NCBI RefSeq assembly: GCF_002310495.1
Contig: NZ_CP023344.1
Coordinates: 1,736,001 to 1,800,000, forward strand
Source of the DNA: Nibricoccus aquaticus
GTDB lineage: Bacteria > Verrucomicrobiota > Verrucomicrobiia > Opitutales > Opitutaceae
DNA: 64,000 bases
Reading direction: 5' to 3'
This document shows positions 26,079-34,488 of the stretch, one piece after another. How positions within the stretch are numbered: the first letter of the stretch is position 1; every line of letters begins with the position of its first letter. Below the pieces are notes generated by a model, which was given only the letters and a program-made list of their open reading frames with translations, had not been told where the DNA came from and searched no databases. A program made the translations under genes and the position numbers.

Positions 26079-28492
26079 ATGCCTCCTGATTTCCCACCGC
26101 CTCCTCCGCCTCCCACTCCTCCGCGCGCCCCCGGAGCCACGCCTGCACCACCCCCGCCCCCTCCTGCGCCCCCGCGCCCACTCACCCTCTCCCGGCCTTC
26201 AGCTCCTCCGCCCCCCCCGTCATCCGACACCATTCCCCCACTCTCCTTCTCACTCCCGCCCATCCCCCTGCCTTCCTCAACTCCCACCCCTCCACTCTCC
26301 CCGCCTCCGCCCTCGCCCAAACCCGCGCCATCGTCCCCGCCTCCCCCGCCCCCCGCCGTATCCGCATCCCCGGCACACCCCCGCGCCCACCTTCCCCGCC
26401 ACCCGCCGCTCCACCGCTCCCGCCCTCCACTCTCAACCCTCAACTCTCAACTCCTCCTCCGCCCCCCGCCCCTCCACTCCCGCAGGCCCGCCTCGCCCCC
26501 AAGACCCGCCTCGCCCTCATCCTCGGCACCGCCCTCGTCCTCCTCATCACCGCCGCCCTCACCTGGTCCCACCTCCGTAAACGCGTCCCCGACGCCGACT
26601 TCATCGCCTGGCTCCACGCCCAGTCCGACACCGGCCTCACCATCGGCCAGCTCACCAAGACCTCCACCCCACAACCCGACGGCTCCAGCCTCATCGCATT
26701 CGAAGCCACCGCCACCGTCCCCGCCGCCCTCTACGTCCGCGAAGACACCGCCCACCACCTCCGCCGCACCCTCGACCTCGATCCCGCCTCGCCTTCCGCC
26801 GTCCGCGAGGCCGCCCAGACCGCCTCCGACGCCCGCCTCCGCGAACGTGCCGGACTCTCGGATACACCCGCCGACCCGCTCGCCGCCGTCATCCTCCGCG
26901 AAACCACCCCCGCCGGGAAAACCCTCCCCTTCACCGGCACCGCCCTCGCCACCCGCATCGACGGCCACTGGCGCTTCTCCCTCCGCGAAAACCCCTTCGC
27001 CTCTCCCGCCCTCGAAGGAAAACCCCGCGCCTCCTTCGGCGAAAAAACCTACCTCGCCGGCAACCCCGACGATGACGCCGCCCTCAAACAACTCGTCGAA
27101 ACCCAGACCGACGCCCTCGCCCGCCTCGAAAAAGCCGCCGCCGATTTCCTCGACGAAAACAAACGCGACCGCGGATCGCGCCTCACCCGCTTTCACGACC
27201 TCCTCGCGACAGGCACCCTCTTCGTCGGCCGCACCACCCGGGAAGCCAGCGAGGATTTCTCCCTCGAAATCACCACCCCCAAACCCGGCGCCCGCCAGCT
27301 CACCGCCCTCCTCCGCATCTACGGCCACGGCTGGCTCGATGCCCGCCCCTTCACCGGCACCTGGACTCTCGACGACACCACCGGCGTCTTCTCCCTCACT
27401 CTCACCTCGCGCCCCAATCAGGCCATCCCCGGCGCCGGCTCTCTCCTCGAATCCACCAACCCCATCACCCTCGCCCTCACCCTCGGCGAAGACGGCGAAC
27501 TCCTCAGCGCACCCGACAGCCCCATCCCGTTAAAAGCCACGCGCATCGCCCCCGAAAAACTCGCCGCCACCAAAACCAAACTCACCACCCGCCTCGAGGC
27601 CCTCCTCGAAGCCACCCGCCCCGACACCCTCTACCACGGCACCGCCACGCCAAAGGCCGGCGACGCCACCGCCGAAAAAATCCTCCTCCGCTTCATCAAA
27701 CAAACCGACGACGGCGCATCCTTCACCGCCGCCTTCGAGTCCGCCGAAGCCGGCGCCACCGCGAAACGCCCACTCCACGGCACCCTCATCGACAATCCCC
27801 GCCGCGCCTCCAGCCAGCCCATCCGCCTCCACATGCCCGGCAACGGCCGTTCGCGTAGTGCCAAACCGGGCACACTCTTCACCCACGTCGCCGACACCAC
27901 CCCGGCCCTCAAACTCGACGGCACCCGCCTCTCCGGCGAAGACGCCGCCTTCACCTACGAATTCACCCGCATAAGCGCCGCCCAGGCCGCCGCCCTGAAA
28001 AAAGCCGCCGCCTCCAACGAGCCCAACCTCCCCCGCTCCTCCGGCGTCCATGCCCAGATCGACGACGAATGGACCGCCCTCCCCCGCAACGGCGGCAGCA
28101 CCTCCGGCGGCTTCATCAAAAGCCTCTTCTCCAAAAAAGACGCCGATAAACCCGCCGTGCTCACCTTCAAAGGCGACACACCTGCGCCCATTGTCTCTGG
28201 CGAAAAGCTCACCCTCACCTTCAAAGGCAAACTCCCGTCGCGCGCCAAAGGCGTATCCGACGATTACCCACTGATCGAAGCCGCCCTCACCACCGCCCAA
28301 CCCGACGGCACCCGCACCGCTCCGCTCGAAAAAATCAGCCCCAACTTCAACGGCTTCGGCACCACCCGCCTCCCCGCGACGATCGCCCAACCCGCCGCCG
28401 ACCTCCTCACCATCACCTTCCCCGAAACTCTCGCCCCCGGCACCTACGCGATCTTGGTCGGCTCCGACGGCTACGAATTCACGGTCAAATAG
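26079..28492 (+). CDS. Proline-rich single-pass membrane protein of unknown function, frameshifted
   Basis: From 26282 or earlier to the stop at 28492 one frame reads as a normal protein with no start codon until 27833. It has a Pro-rich stretch, one membrane helix (LALILGTALVLLITAAL, about 26513-26563), then about 640 residues of mixed extracytoplasmic sequence, including WLHAQSDTGLTIGQLTK, YLAGNPDDDAALKQLVE and the ending GTYAILVGSDGYEFTVK. The plausible start is the ATG at 26079 (MPPDFPPPPPPPTPP), one frame away. A missing C in the Pro-rich part, for instance the C8 run at 26211-26218, would join them; the exact site is unclear. It follows the GYF_2 gene by 42 bp. I do not recognise the large domain. 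Confidence 0.65.
26428..26453 (+). repeat. CTCAACCCTCAACTCTCAAC repeat in the proline-rich gene
   Basis: Same degenerate family as 19097-19129 and 25112-25143; encodes STLNPQLST ahead of the membrane helix. Confidence 0.65.
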
Positions 28493-28755
28493 TCAGGCGT
28501 GCCCGCCCCTCAGTCATCAGTGCCTTTCAGTGCTAATCAGTGGTCCAACTCCGATCAACCGACTGGTCGCCCCCCCTGAGTTCGCCCCCACCGCGGCCAT
28601 TGGCCGTCTCCGCTCGGTCGCGAAGGCCATTGGCCGCAGCCGCACTCTCTAAAAACGCCCCATTGGCGTTTTCCATTAGCGGTTCCTCCTTCGACTTCCG
28701 CCGTATCCACTGTCCACCTATTCCCCCCGGCGTCAGTGGCCTCTTGGAAACGGCC
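28493..28755. other. Repeat-rich spacer between converging genes
   Basis: 263 bp without a gene. It contains CAGTCATCAGTG / CAGTGCTAATCAGTGG units (about 28511-28543) and two copies of the palindrome GGCCATTGGCCG (about 28597-28608 and 28625-28636), plus a related CATTGGCG near 28669. Confidence 0.55.
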
Positions 28756-29895
28756 TCACAATTTCGCCTTGAGCGCCCGCGCCGCCTCGAGCGCCACATC
28801 CGCCGTTGCGGCCTGCACCGTGAAATGCCCCATCTTGCGGCCCACGCGCGGCTCGTTCTTCCCGTAGAGATGCAGCTTCGCCGCCGGCTCGCTCAACACC
28901 GCCGCCCAGTTCGGATCGCCGACCAGCTGCCCATCGCGCCACTTCCACGCATCGCCCAAAATATTCACCATCACCACCGGCGACGTCAGCGTCGTGTCGC
29001 CCAGCGGCAGATCCGTCACCGCGCGCACATGCTGCTCGAACTGCGACGTCCGGCACGCATCGAGCGTATAATGCCCCGAGTTGTGCGGACGCGGCGCGAG
29101 TTCGTTCACGATGATCTCGCTGCGATCCGTGAGAAAAATCTCCACCGCGAGCAACCCGACCACGTTGAGCTTCTCCGCGATCGTCTTCGCCAGCGTTTCC
29201 GCCTCCACGCGCACCGCCTCGGTGATCCGCGCCGGCACGATCGAAAAATCCAGCACGTGTTTCGTGTGGATATTCTCCGAAACCGGGAACGTCTTCATCG
29301 CCCCGCCCGGCGTGCGCGCCACGATCACCGACAGCTCGCACTTAAAATCGATATACTTCTCCACCACCGCCCGCTGCTTCGTAAACGACGCCACCGCCTT
29401 CGCCACACTCGCCTCGTCGCTGACCTTGATCTGCCCTTTCCCATCGTAGCCAAAGTCCGCCGTCTTCACCACGCACGGCATCCCGATCCGCCGGATCGCC
29501 GCCGCCAGATCGTCGCCCGCCTCGACCTCCGCGAAAGGCACATGCGGAAACCCATTCTTCCGCAGCCACGTCTTCTCGCGCATCCGGTTCTGGCAGATCT
29601 CCAAAACATTCGAATGCGGATGCATCAGAACCTTCTTCTCGATCTCCCAAAGCGGCTCCACCGGGATGTTTTCAAATTCGTACGTCACCACATCGCACTC
29701 GCTCACGAACTCCGTCAGCCGCTCGACATCGGTGTACGGCGCATTGACCTCCTTCGCCGAAACCTCGCCCGCCGGCGACTTCCGCGCGGGCTCGTAAATA
29801 TGCACCCGATAGCCAAGCCGCTCCGCCGCTTGCGCAAACATCCGGCCAAGCTGGCCGCCACCGAGGACACCGACGATTTTACCGGGAGAGATCAT
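28756..29895 (-). CDS. purK: 5-(carboxyamino)imidazole ribonucleotide synthase
   Basis: ATP-grasp enzyme that carboxylates AIR to N5-CAIR in purine synthesis. The 379-residue protein starts MISPGKIVGVLGGGQLGRMF at 29895. It has VVTYEFENIP, the ATP-grasp segment VVKTADFGYDGKGQIKV, the metal-binding EIFLTDRSEIIVNELAPRPH and a PurK C-terminal domain. The upstream start at 29955 would add 20 non-typical residues. purE follows the usual partnership but is upstream on the same strand, 209 bp away with a REP-like element between. Confidence 0.96.
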   Translation of the reverse strand: MISPGKIVGVLGGGQLGRMFAQAAERLGYRVHIYEPARKSPAGEVSAKEVNAPYTDVERLTEFVSECDVVTYEFENIPVEPLWEIEKKVLMHPHSNVLEICQNRMREKTWLRKNGFPHVPFAEVEAGDDLAAAIRRIGMPCVVKTADFGYDGKGQIKVSDEASVAKAVASFTKQRAVVEKYIDFKCELSVIVARTPGGAMKTFPVSENIHTKHVLDFSIVPARITEAVRVEAETLAKTIAEKLNVVGLLAVEIFLTDRSEIIVNELAPRPHNSGHYTLDACRTSQFEQHVRAVTDLPLGDTTLTSPVVMVNILGDAWKWRDGQLVGDPNWAAVLSEPAAKLHLYGKNEPRVGRKMGHFTVQAATADVALEAARALKAKL

Positions 29896-29961
29896 GGAAT
29901 AAAAACGAACAACCAGTGACCAACGCCCACCGCCCGATGACAAGCGCGGAGTCACCCCGAG

Positions 29962-29988
29962 GTAGGGCGGGCTAGCCCTAGCCCCGCC
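29962..29988. repeat. REP-like palindrome, GTAG-headed (GGCGGGCTAG type)
   Basis: GTAG then GGCGGGCTAG, two bases, CTAGCCCCGCC. Lies between purE and purK; relatives at 30650-30675 and 63160-63186. Confidence 0.75.
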
Positions 29989-30073
29989 GCTTCGACATCG
30001 CCTGCCTCACCGCCCACACCGCCAACCAACCCCGCCGACCAAATCCCAACTGGTCACTGCGCATTGGTCATTC

Positions 30074-30120
30074 CGCGAAGCTGCCGTGAAGGCGCTCCGC
30101 GCCTTCACGGCAGCTTCGCG
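30074..30120. repeat. 22-bp perfect hairpin overlapping the purE stop codon
   Basis: Left arm 30074-30095 (starts CGCGAAGCTGCCGTG), loop TCC at 30096-30098, right arm 30099-30120. The right arm contains the last codons and the TGA of purE, so the left arm is an inverted copy of the 3' end of the gene. It could act as a transcript-end hairpin; there is no U tract. Confidence 0.9.
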
Positions 30121-30593
30121 TCCAACACCTTCGCCGTCTGATTCGCGCGAAACGCATCCAGCGCCACCTTGATCTTCTTTTCGCCGCCGACCGACAAAAT
30201 CGCCGCCGCAAACAACGCCGCGTTGATCGCCCCCGCCTTCCCGATCGCAAACGTCGCCACCGGAATGCCTCCCGGCATTTGCACGATCGAGAGCAACGAA
30301 TCCTGCCCCTTCAACGCGTGCGACTCCACCGGCACCCCGAGCACCGGCAACGCCGTCAGCGCCGCCGTCATCCCCGGCAAATGCGCCGCACCGCCCGCCC
30401 CCGCGATGATCGCCCGAAGCCCGCGCGACTCCGCCGACTTCGCATACTCGTACATCTTGTCCGGCGTGCGATGCGCGCTCACGACCAGCTTCTCAAAGGG
30501 CACGCCCAGGCTTTCGAGCGTCGCCGCCGCGTGCTGCATCGTATCCCAATCCGACGTGCTGCCCATGATCACACCGACAAGAGGTTGGCTCAT
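30105..30593 (-). CDS. purE: N5-carboxyaminoimidazole ribonucleotide mutase
   Basis: Class I PurE, which moves the carboxyl group of N5-CAIR to give CAIR, acting after PurK. The 162 residues show the phosphate-binding start [26 protein letters not shown], and [12 protein letters not shown] with the active-site His and Gly-rich loop. Length is standard. The end of the gene is unusual: its last codons and stop form one arm of a 22-bp perfect hairpin. A small AT-rich leader, not a Shine-Dalgarno site, precedes the ATG. Confidence 0.96.
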   Translation of the reverse strand: MSQPLVGVIMGSTSDWDTMQHAAATLESLGVPFEKLVVSAHRTPDKMYEYAKSAESRGLRAIIAGAGGAAHLPGMTAALTALPVLGVPVESHALKGQDSLLSIVQMPGGIPVATFAIGKAGAINAALFAAAILSVGGEKKIKVALDAFRANQTAKVLDAKLP

Positions 30594-30649
30594 AAAATTT
30601 CCTCCACCCTCACCACCCGCCCCGCCCTCCGCAAGGTGGAACCTCCGAG

Positions 30650-30675
30650 GTAGGGCGGGTTAGCCCTAACCCGCC
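30650..30675. repeat. REP-like palindrome, GTAG-headed (GGCGGGTTAG type)
   Basis: GTAG, then a perfect 10-bp stem GGCGGGTTAG / CTAACCCGCC around a two-base loop. Followed at 30716-30740 by a CATTGGTCATTAGTC repeat. Confidence 0.8.
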
Positions 30676-30757
30676 GATTCACCTCCGCCCGCTTTCCTGC
30701 TCCTCGCGCCAGCTCATTGGTCATTAGTCTTTCGCGCGAGCGCCACGCGCTCGCGCG

Positions 30758-32530
30758 CTACACCAACGACATCCCCTTCGGCGCATGCACCACCACCGTC
30801 CCCGCCACCTTGTCGTGCCACGACTGCTTCTCCTCATCGAACGCCACCCACAAAAATCCCAGCCCCGCCGGCAGCACCGATAAAAACCCCGCCAGCCCGC
30901 GCACCACCGCCGTCGTCCAATCCAGCGGACGATCATCCAGCCGCACCACTTTCAACCCGCAGATGATCCCGCCGATCGTCGTCCCCTTCAGCCCCCACAA
31001 CGCGATCAGATAAACCGCCATGCCCGGAGCCAGCATACCCGGCCCGCCCCTGAATCCGCGCGAAATCATCAACACCACGAAAAACACCAGCGTCGCATCG
31101 ATCAGCAACGCCCCCAGCCGCACCCCAAACCCCGCCCGCGGCAACGCCGACGTGATCGGCACCGTCGAGACCGGCTTCGGCAAAATCCCACTCGTCGCCC
31201 GCGCGTGCGTCACCCCCACAGCGGCCGGCGAAGCCATCGACTCACCCGCACCCGTCGCTTCAGGAACCACCACCGGCGGCGGTGGTGGCGGCATCGCCGC
31301 AAACCCCATCGACATACTCATCCCCGGCTCGCTCGCAGTCATCACCGGGCCCATCGGAGTCACGGGAACTCCCGCCCTGCCTCCGCCCGCTCCCATTCCA
31401 CCCGCATCTCCGCGAGTCGAAGTCGCAGACCCCGCCGTACCCAATTTCTCACGACGCCCCGCCAGCATCATCGTATACACCACCATGCCCACACCGAGCA
31501 TGTCCGTGAGCTTCATCACCACGAAGCCGAGAAACGGCACCAGATACAGCAGCGTGATTAAAACCCCGCCGATCAACACCGCTGGCAACGCATGCCTCAG
31601 CCCCAACGCCAGCGTCACCCGCCGCCCCAGCCAGCACAAAAACGCCGCCTTCCCGATCAGCGAAACCACCCCGAGCGCCAGCATCAGCACGGGCGCGCCC
31701 ACCACCGTGACGGAGAGCACCACAAACAACAGCGGCGTCAGCAGCACCGCGAGAAACGCCGCCAGCACCGTCTTCCCCGGCCGCTGCTCCAGCGTCTCCG
31801 CGCACTTCACCAAGGCCCCGTTCATCACCAGCGCGATGAACAGATAAAGCGCGAGAAACAACCCCGCCACGCCCCACGCCCACAACACGTCTGCGCGCAG
31901 CGCCAGCGGACGCCCCAAGAGCAGCGCGTGCCTCACCCACGCCTGCAATCCCGTCAGCTCCGGCATCTCCGCAAACGTCGCCGCTTCCACCACATTACCT
32001 TTCACCACCGCCTCGGGATCGGCCTGAATTGGCGCGCCCACGCTCACGACATTCCCATCCACCCGTGCCTTCGGCCCGAGCTCCACCCCGCCGAGCACCG
32101 ACACCACGTTCCCCTCCACCGGACCATCGATCCGCACCGTCCCGAGCACCGCAACCACATTGCCGTCCGCGCTCCCCGTGCCGCTCAAAAACACCGGCCC
32201 AAAAACCGCCACCGCGTTCCCATCTACCTTTCCGTCCACATGTACCGGACCGAAAAGCGCGACCAGATTGTCCACCTCTTCGCCCGCAGGCACCACCGCT
32301 TCACTTCCCCACTTGGTGATGTCGCGATCGCGATTCACCCGCCGCTTCCCCGACTCACGCGCCGCCGCCGGCGCAGGTCCGCGCTCCACCTCCGGAGCCG
32401 CGTCCGCGCTCTGCACAGACACAGCACCCTCAACCACCGGCACCGGCGACGCATCCTCCGCCATTACCCACGTCAACGAAAGCCCGGCCATCGCGCCGAG
32501 CAGGCAAAAGATAAAACGAAACGGTTTCAT
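30758..32530 (-). CDS. Bactofilin-like polymer domain fused to membrane helices and RDD domain
   Basis: A 590-residue membrane protein. It has a signal peptide (MKPFRFIFCLLGAMAGLSLT), a low-complexity linker, and a right-handed beta-helix at about 85-180. That helix is built of short repeats (VDGNAVAVFGPV, ADGNVVAVLGTV, VEGNVVSVLGGV) like polymer-forming bactofilins or adhesin stalks. Then come four or five helices at about 210-370, a Met/Pro/Gly-rich linker, and a C-terminal RDD domain (about 465-585) with its characteristic Arg-Asp-Asp (VVRLDDRPLDW). It follows the sigma-factor and small membrane protein genes and is probably in their operon. The leader before the ATG at 32530 matches that at 5688. 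Function unknown; envelope sensing or stress response is inference. Confidence 0.8.
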   Translation of the reverse strand: MKPFRFIFCLLGAMAGLSLTWVMAEDASPVPVVEGAVSVQSADAAPEVERGPAPAAARESGKRRVNRDRDITKWGSEAVVPAGEEVDNLVALFGPVHVDGKVDGNAVAVFGPVFLSGTGSADGNVVAVLGTVRIDGPVEGNVVSVLGGVELGPKARVDGNVVSVGAPIQADPEAVVKGNVVEAATFAEMPELTGLQAWVRHALLLGRPLALRADVLWAWGVAGLFLALYLFIALVMNGALVKCAETLEQRPGKTVLAAFLAVLLTPLLFVVLSVTVVGAPVLMLALGVVSLIGKAAFLCWLGRRVTLALGLRHALPAVLIGGVLITLLYLVPFLGFVVMKLTDMLGVGMVVYTMMLAGRREKLGTAGSATSTRGDAGGMGAGGGRAGVPVTPMGPVMTASEPGMSMSMGFAAMPPPPPPVVVPEATGAGESMASPAAVGVTHARATSGILPKPVSTVPITSALPRAGFGVRLGALLIDATLVFFVVLMISRGFRGGPGMLAPGMAVYLIALWGLKGTTIGGIICGLKVVRLDDRPLDWTTAVVRGLAGFLSVLPAGLGFLWVAFDEEKQSWHDKVAGTVVVHAPKGMSLV

Positions 32531-32581
32531 AAAATTAAAAGTGAGAGAAAACATGACCAAAAATACCCGCGCGCGGTCTCC

Positions 32582-33037
32582 TTAACGCCCCCTCCACAGC
32601 AGCCGGTACGCAGTCGCCCCGATGCCCAGCAGTCCCGCCGCCGACGCCGCCACGATCCCGCCCGCCAGCCACCACCAGCCGGGCGAAACTCCTGCGAGCA
32701 AACGCGCGCCCGACTCCACCACCGACTGCACCAGCAGACGCCACGCGCCCACTTCCCGCAAAACCACCGCCGCCATCTCCGCGCCCGGCCCGTTCAACAA
32801 CGCCAGCGTGCCCGCGATACAAATACACGCCGCGCACCCCGACAGCGCCACAAACGCCCCCCGCACCATCACCGGCCATTCGCCAAACGACCGCTGCCAC
32901 CACGGCCGATCCGCCCGTCGCGCGATCTCTGCGCGCACCCGCTGCTCGAGCGACACCGGCGCACGCAGCACCGGCTGCCCGCGCAGCACCGCGTGCAACG
33001 CTTTCTCCCGTGGATCTTCGAAGTGTTCGTCAGTCAT
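32582..33037 (-). CDS. Small membrane protein, possible anti-sigma factor
   Basis: 151 residues: a charged, presumably cytosolic N terminus of about 50 residues (HFEDPREKALHAVLRGQPV), then two or three hydrophobic segments (VMVRGAFVALSGCAACICIAG and WLAGGIVAASAAGLLGIG) and an Arg-rich end. It starts 23 bp after the stop of an ECF sigma factor. Position and topology match membrane-bound anti-sigma factors, but no HxxxCxxC zinc motif or clear anti-sigma domain is visible, so the role is inferred from context only. Confidence 0.7.
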   Translation of the reverse strand: MTDEHFEDPREKALHAVLRGQPVLRAPVSLEQRVRAEIARRADRPWWQRSFGEWPVMVRGAFVALSGCAACICIAGTLALLNGPGAEMAAVVLREVGAWRLLVQSVVESGARLLAGVSPGWWWLAGGIVAASAAGLLGIGATAYRLLWRGR

Positions 33038-33060
33038 GGCGGAGTGCGCAGCGTGCGGCT

Positions 33061-33657
33061 TCAGGCGTTAAAAGGTTCATGCGGCGCGGCCGACTTCATC
33101 AGCTCCCGCGCCAGCGCCGCGCGTCCGCGCAGCACATCGGTTTTCAATTTCGCGAGCGAGATGCGCAGCCGTTTCGCGATCTCCTCGTACGACATCTCCT
33201 CAAAGTGAAACAACACCAGCGGCACCCGCTGATGCTCCGGCAGCTCGGCGAGCGCCCGCTCGATCCACGCCCGCTTCTCTGACTGATCGATCCCGTCCTG
33301 AAAATTTTCCAACGACGGAAACTCCACCGGCCCGTCCTCACGTTCACCGCCATCATCGCGCGCGAACTCCGAGAAAAACCGCCAACGGTTCCGATAACGT
33401 TGCAGATGATTGAGCGAGAGATTCGTCGCCACCGTCTTCAGCCAGCCGCCCGCCGTCGGGCTCACGCTAAGCATGTCGAACCGCTCGTACGCCTTCAGGA
33501 AAACCTCCTGGGAAATATCCTCCGCCTGCGCCTGATTGCCCGTCAGGCGCGCGGCCGTGGAATAAACCATGTCCTGGTAACTGCGCATAAAAGCCGTGAA
33601 GTCGGCCGGGGTCAGCGGGCCCGCGGTGGAAGTTTGCACGTGAGGTTCATCGTTCAT
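33061..33657 (-). CDS. ECF-family RNA polymerase sigma factor
   Basis: 198 residues starting MNDEPHVQTSTAGP at 33657. Region 2 (YQDMVYSTAARLTGNQAQAE, then DISQEVFLKAYERF) binds the -10 element and core polymerase. Region 4 (LPEHQRVPLVLFHFEEMSYE and a helix-turn-helix to LKTDVLRGRAALA) binds the -35 element. The long open frame upstream to 34188 is antisense to the lipoprotein gene and not part of the protein. It leads a likely operon with a small membrane protein and a bactofilin/RDD protein, which suggests an envelope-related regulon. Its target promoters cannot be inferred here. Confidence 0.93.
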   Translation of the reverse strand: MNDEPHVQTSTAGPLTPADFTAFMRSYQDMVYSTAARLTGNQAQAEDISQEVFLKAYERFDMLSVSPTAGGWLKTVATNLSLNHLQRYRNRWRFFSEFARDDGGEREDGPVEFPSLENFQDGIDQSEKRAWIERALAELPEHQRVPLVLFHFEEMSYEEIAKRLRISLAKLKTDVLRGRAALARELMKSAAPHEPFNA

Positions 33658-33771
33658 GCGCAAAACACGGCTGCCGCCGCGAAGTTGCAGGCAATTTTCC
33701 CACCCGCACAACGGTAATAAGGCTGTTTCCGCAGCTTGCCACCACGCCCGCCGCGCCTTTCGTTCGCTGCG

Positions 33772-34161
33772 ATGAAGAAACATTTCCGCCTTTCCGTCCT
33801 CGCGATCCTGGCCCTCGTCGGCTCGCTCGCTGGCTGCCGTTCCGTGGTACTCGACCCGACCGGCGAAACCACCGCCGTCTACAAATTCGGCGAGTTCCAG
33901 ATGGTCTTTAATTCCACCGCCCCGAAGGTCGCCGAAGCCGCCATCGCGGCCATCGCCGAGGCCGAGCTCATGCTGACCAAGAGCGAAATCAATAAATTCG
34001 ACGCCGCCCTCATCGCCCGCGCCACCGGCGATCAGAAGGTCAAAATCAAGATCGAGGAGGTCAACCGCCAGCAGACCATCATCCGCATCCGCTACGGCGA
34101 AGGCGGCAATCTCAACAAATCCCGCCGCCTCTACGAATTGATCGACTCGAAGGTGAAGTAA
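33772..34161 (+). CDS. Small lipoprotein, DUF3568-like
   Basis: 129 residues with a lipoprotein signal (MKKHFRLSVLAILALVG, lipobox SLAGC). A compact domain follows in which TAVYKFGEFQMVFN and a helix-strand pair (EAAIAAIAEAELMLTKSEIN, then VKIKIEEVNRQQTIIRIRYG) resemble DUF3568-type lipoproteins of Verrucomicrobiota and related phyla. It is likely anchored in the outer membrane or periplasm. It diverges from the ECF sigma-factor gene across 114 bp, so shared control is possible. A strong bidirectional terminator lies about 100 bp after the stop. Confidence 0.82.
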   Translation: MKKHFRLSVLAILALVGSLAGCRSVVLDPTGETTAVYKFGEFQMVFNSTAPKVAEAAIAAIAEAELMLTKSEINKFDAALIARATGDQKVKIKIEEVNRQQTIIRIRYGEGGNLNKSRRLYELIDSKVK

Positions 34162-34175
34162 CCCGCGGCGGTCCC

Positions 34176-34199
34176 GTAGCCGCGTCATTTAAGACGCGG
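34176..34199. repeat. REP-like palindrome, GTAG-headed (GCGTC type)
   Basis: GTAG, CCGCGTC, loop ATTTAA, GACGCGG. A near-identical copy is at 42507-42528. Confidence 0.8.
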
Positions 34200-34264
34200 A
34201 CCTTCGGTATCGCCCGCGCTCTCCTCCCTGGAGTCCACCCCGACATCACCTACCTCTCACACCC

Positions 34265-34325
34265 CAAAAAACGCCAAAGGGCGGAAGCCGCGGTTCACCC
34301 CGCGCTTCCGCCCTTCGTCTTTTCA
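34265..34325. terminator. Bidirectional intrinsic terminator
   Basis: Arms AAGGGCGGAAGC (34277-34288) and GCTTCCGCCCTT (34304-34315), with a smaller inner stem. An A run lies at 34266-34271 and a T-rich tract at 34318-34323. It serves the + strand lipoprotein and the minus-strand peroxiredoxin. Confidence 0.85.
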
Positions 34326-34394
34326 AAACAACTGTCCTCAGCCAGACTCATGCAGTTGGAACCGACCTGCTGAAAACATGAAAAACTTTCCGAT

Positions 34395-34465
34395 GTAGGG
34401 CCTCACCTCGCGTGAGGCCCTTGCGCTTCAAATCTCGGAAGGCCTCAGGCGAGCTGAGGCCCTAC
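34395..34465. repeat. Inverted pair of GTAG-headed REP-like palindromes
   Basis: 34395-34419 is a forward copy of the 13821 element. 34441-34465 is a reverse-oriented relative ending in GGCCCTAC. Two units head-to-head, 21 bp apart, resemble a BIME arrangement. It lies in the 327-bp spacer 34162-34488, which otherwise holds only the terminator and the GCGTC-type palindrome. Confidence 0.8.
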
Positions 34466-34488
34466 ATCAAACAACTGCCCGCCCCGCC

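Noticed and set aside
26447-27328. Glycine-rich minus-strand frame, and the Pro/Ser-rich + frame 26079-27533 as a complete gene
   Set aside because: Both are shadows here; the frame that reads as normal protein is the one that joins 27833-28492. Only the first part of the 26079 frame may be coding.
31592-33208. 538-residue + strand open frame over the bactofilin/RDD and sigma-factor operon
   Set aside because: Arg/His/Gln/Pro-rich shadow of three well-supported minus-strand genes.
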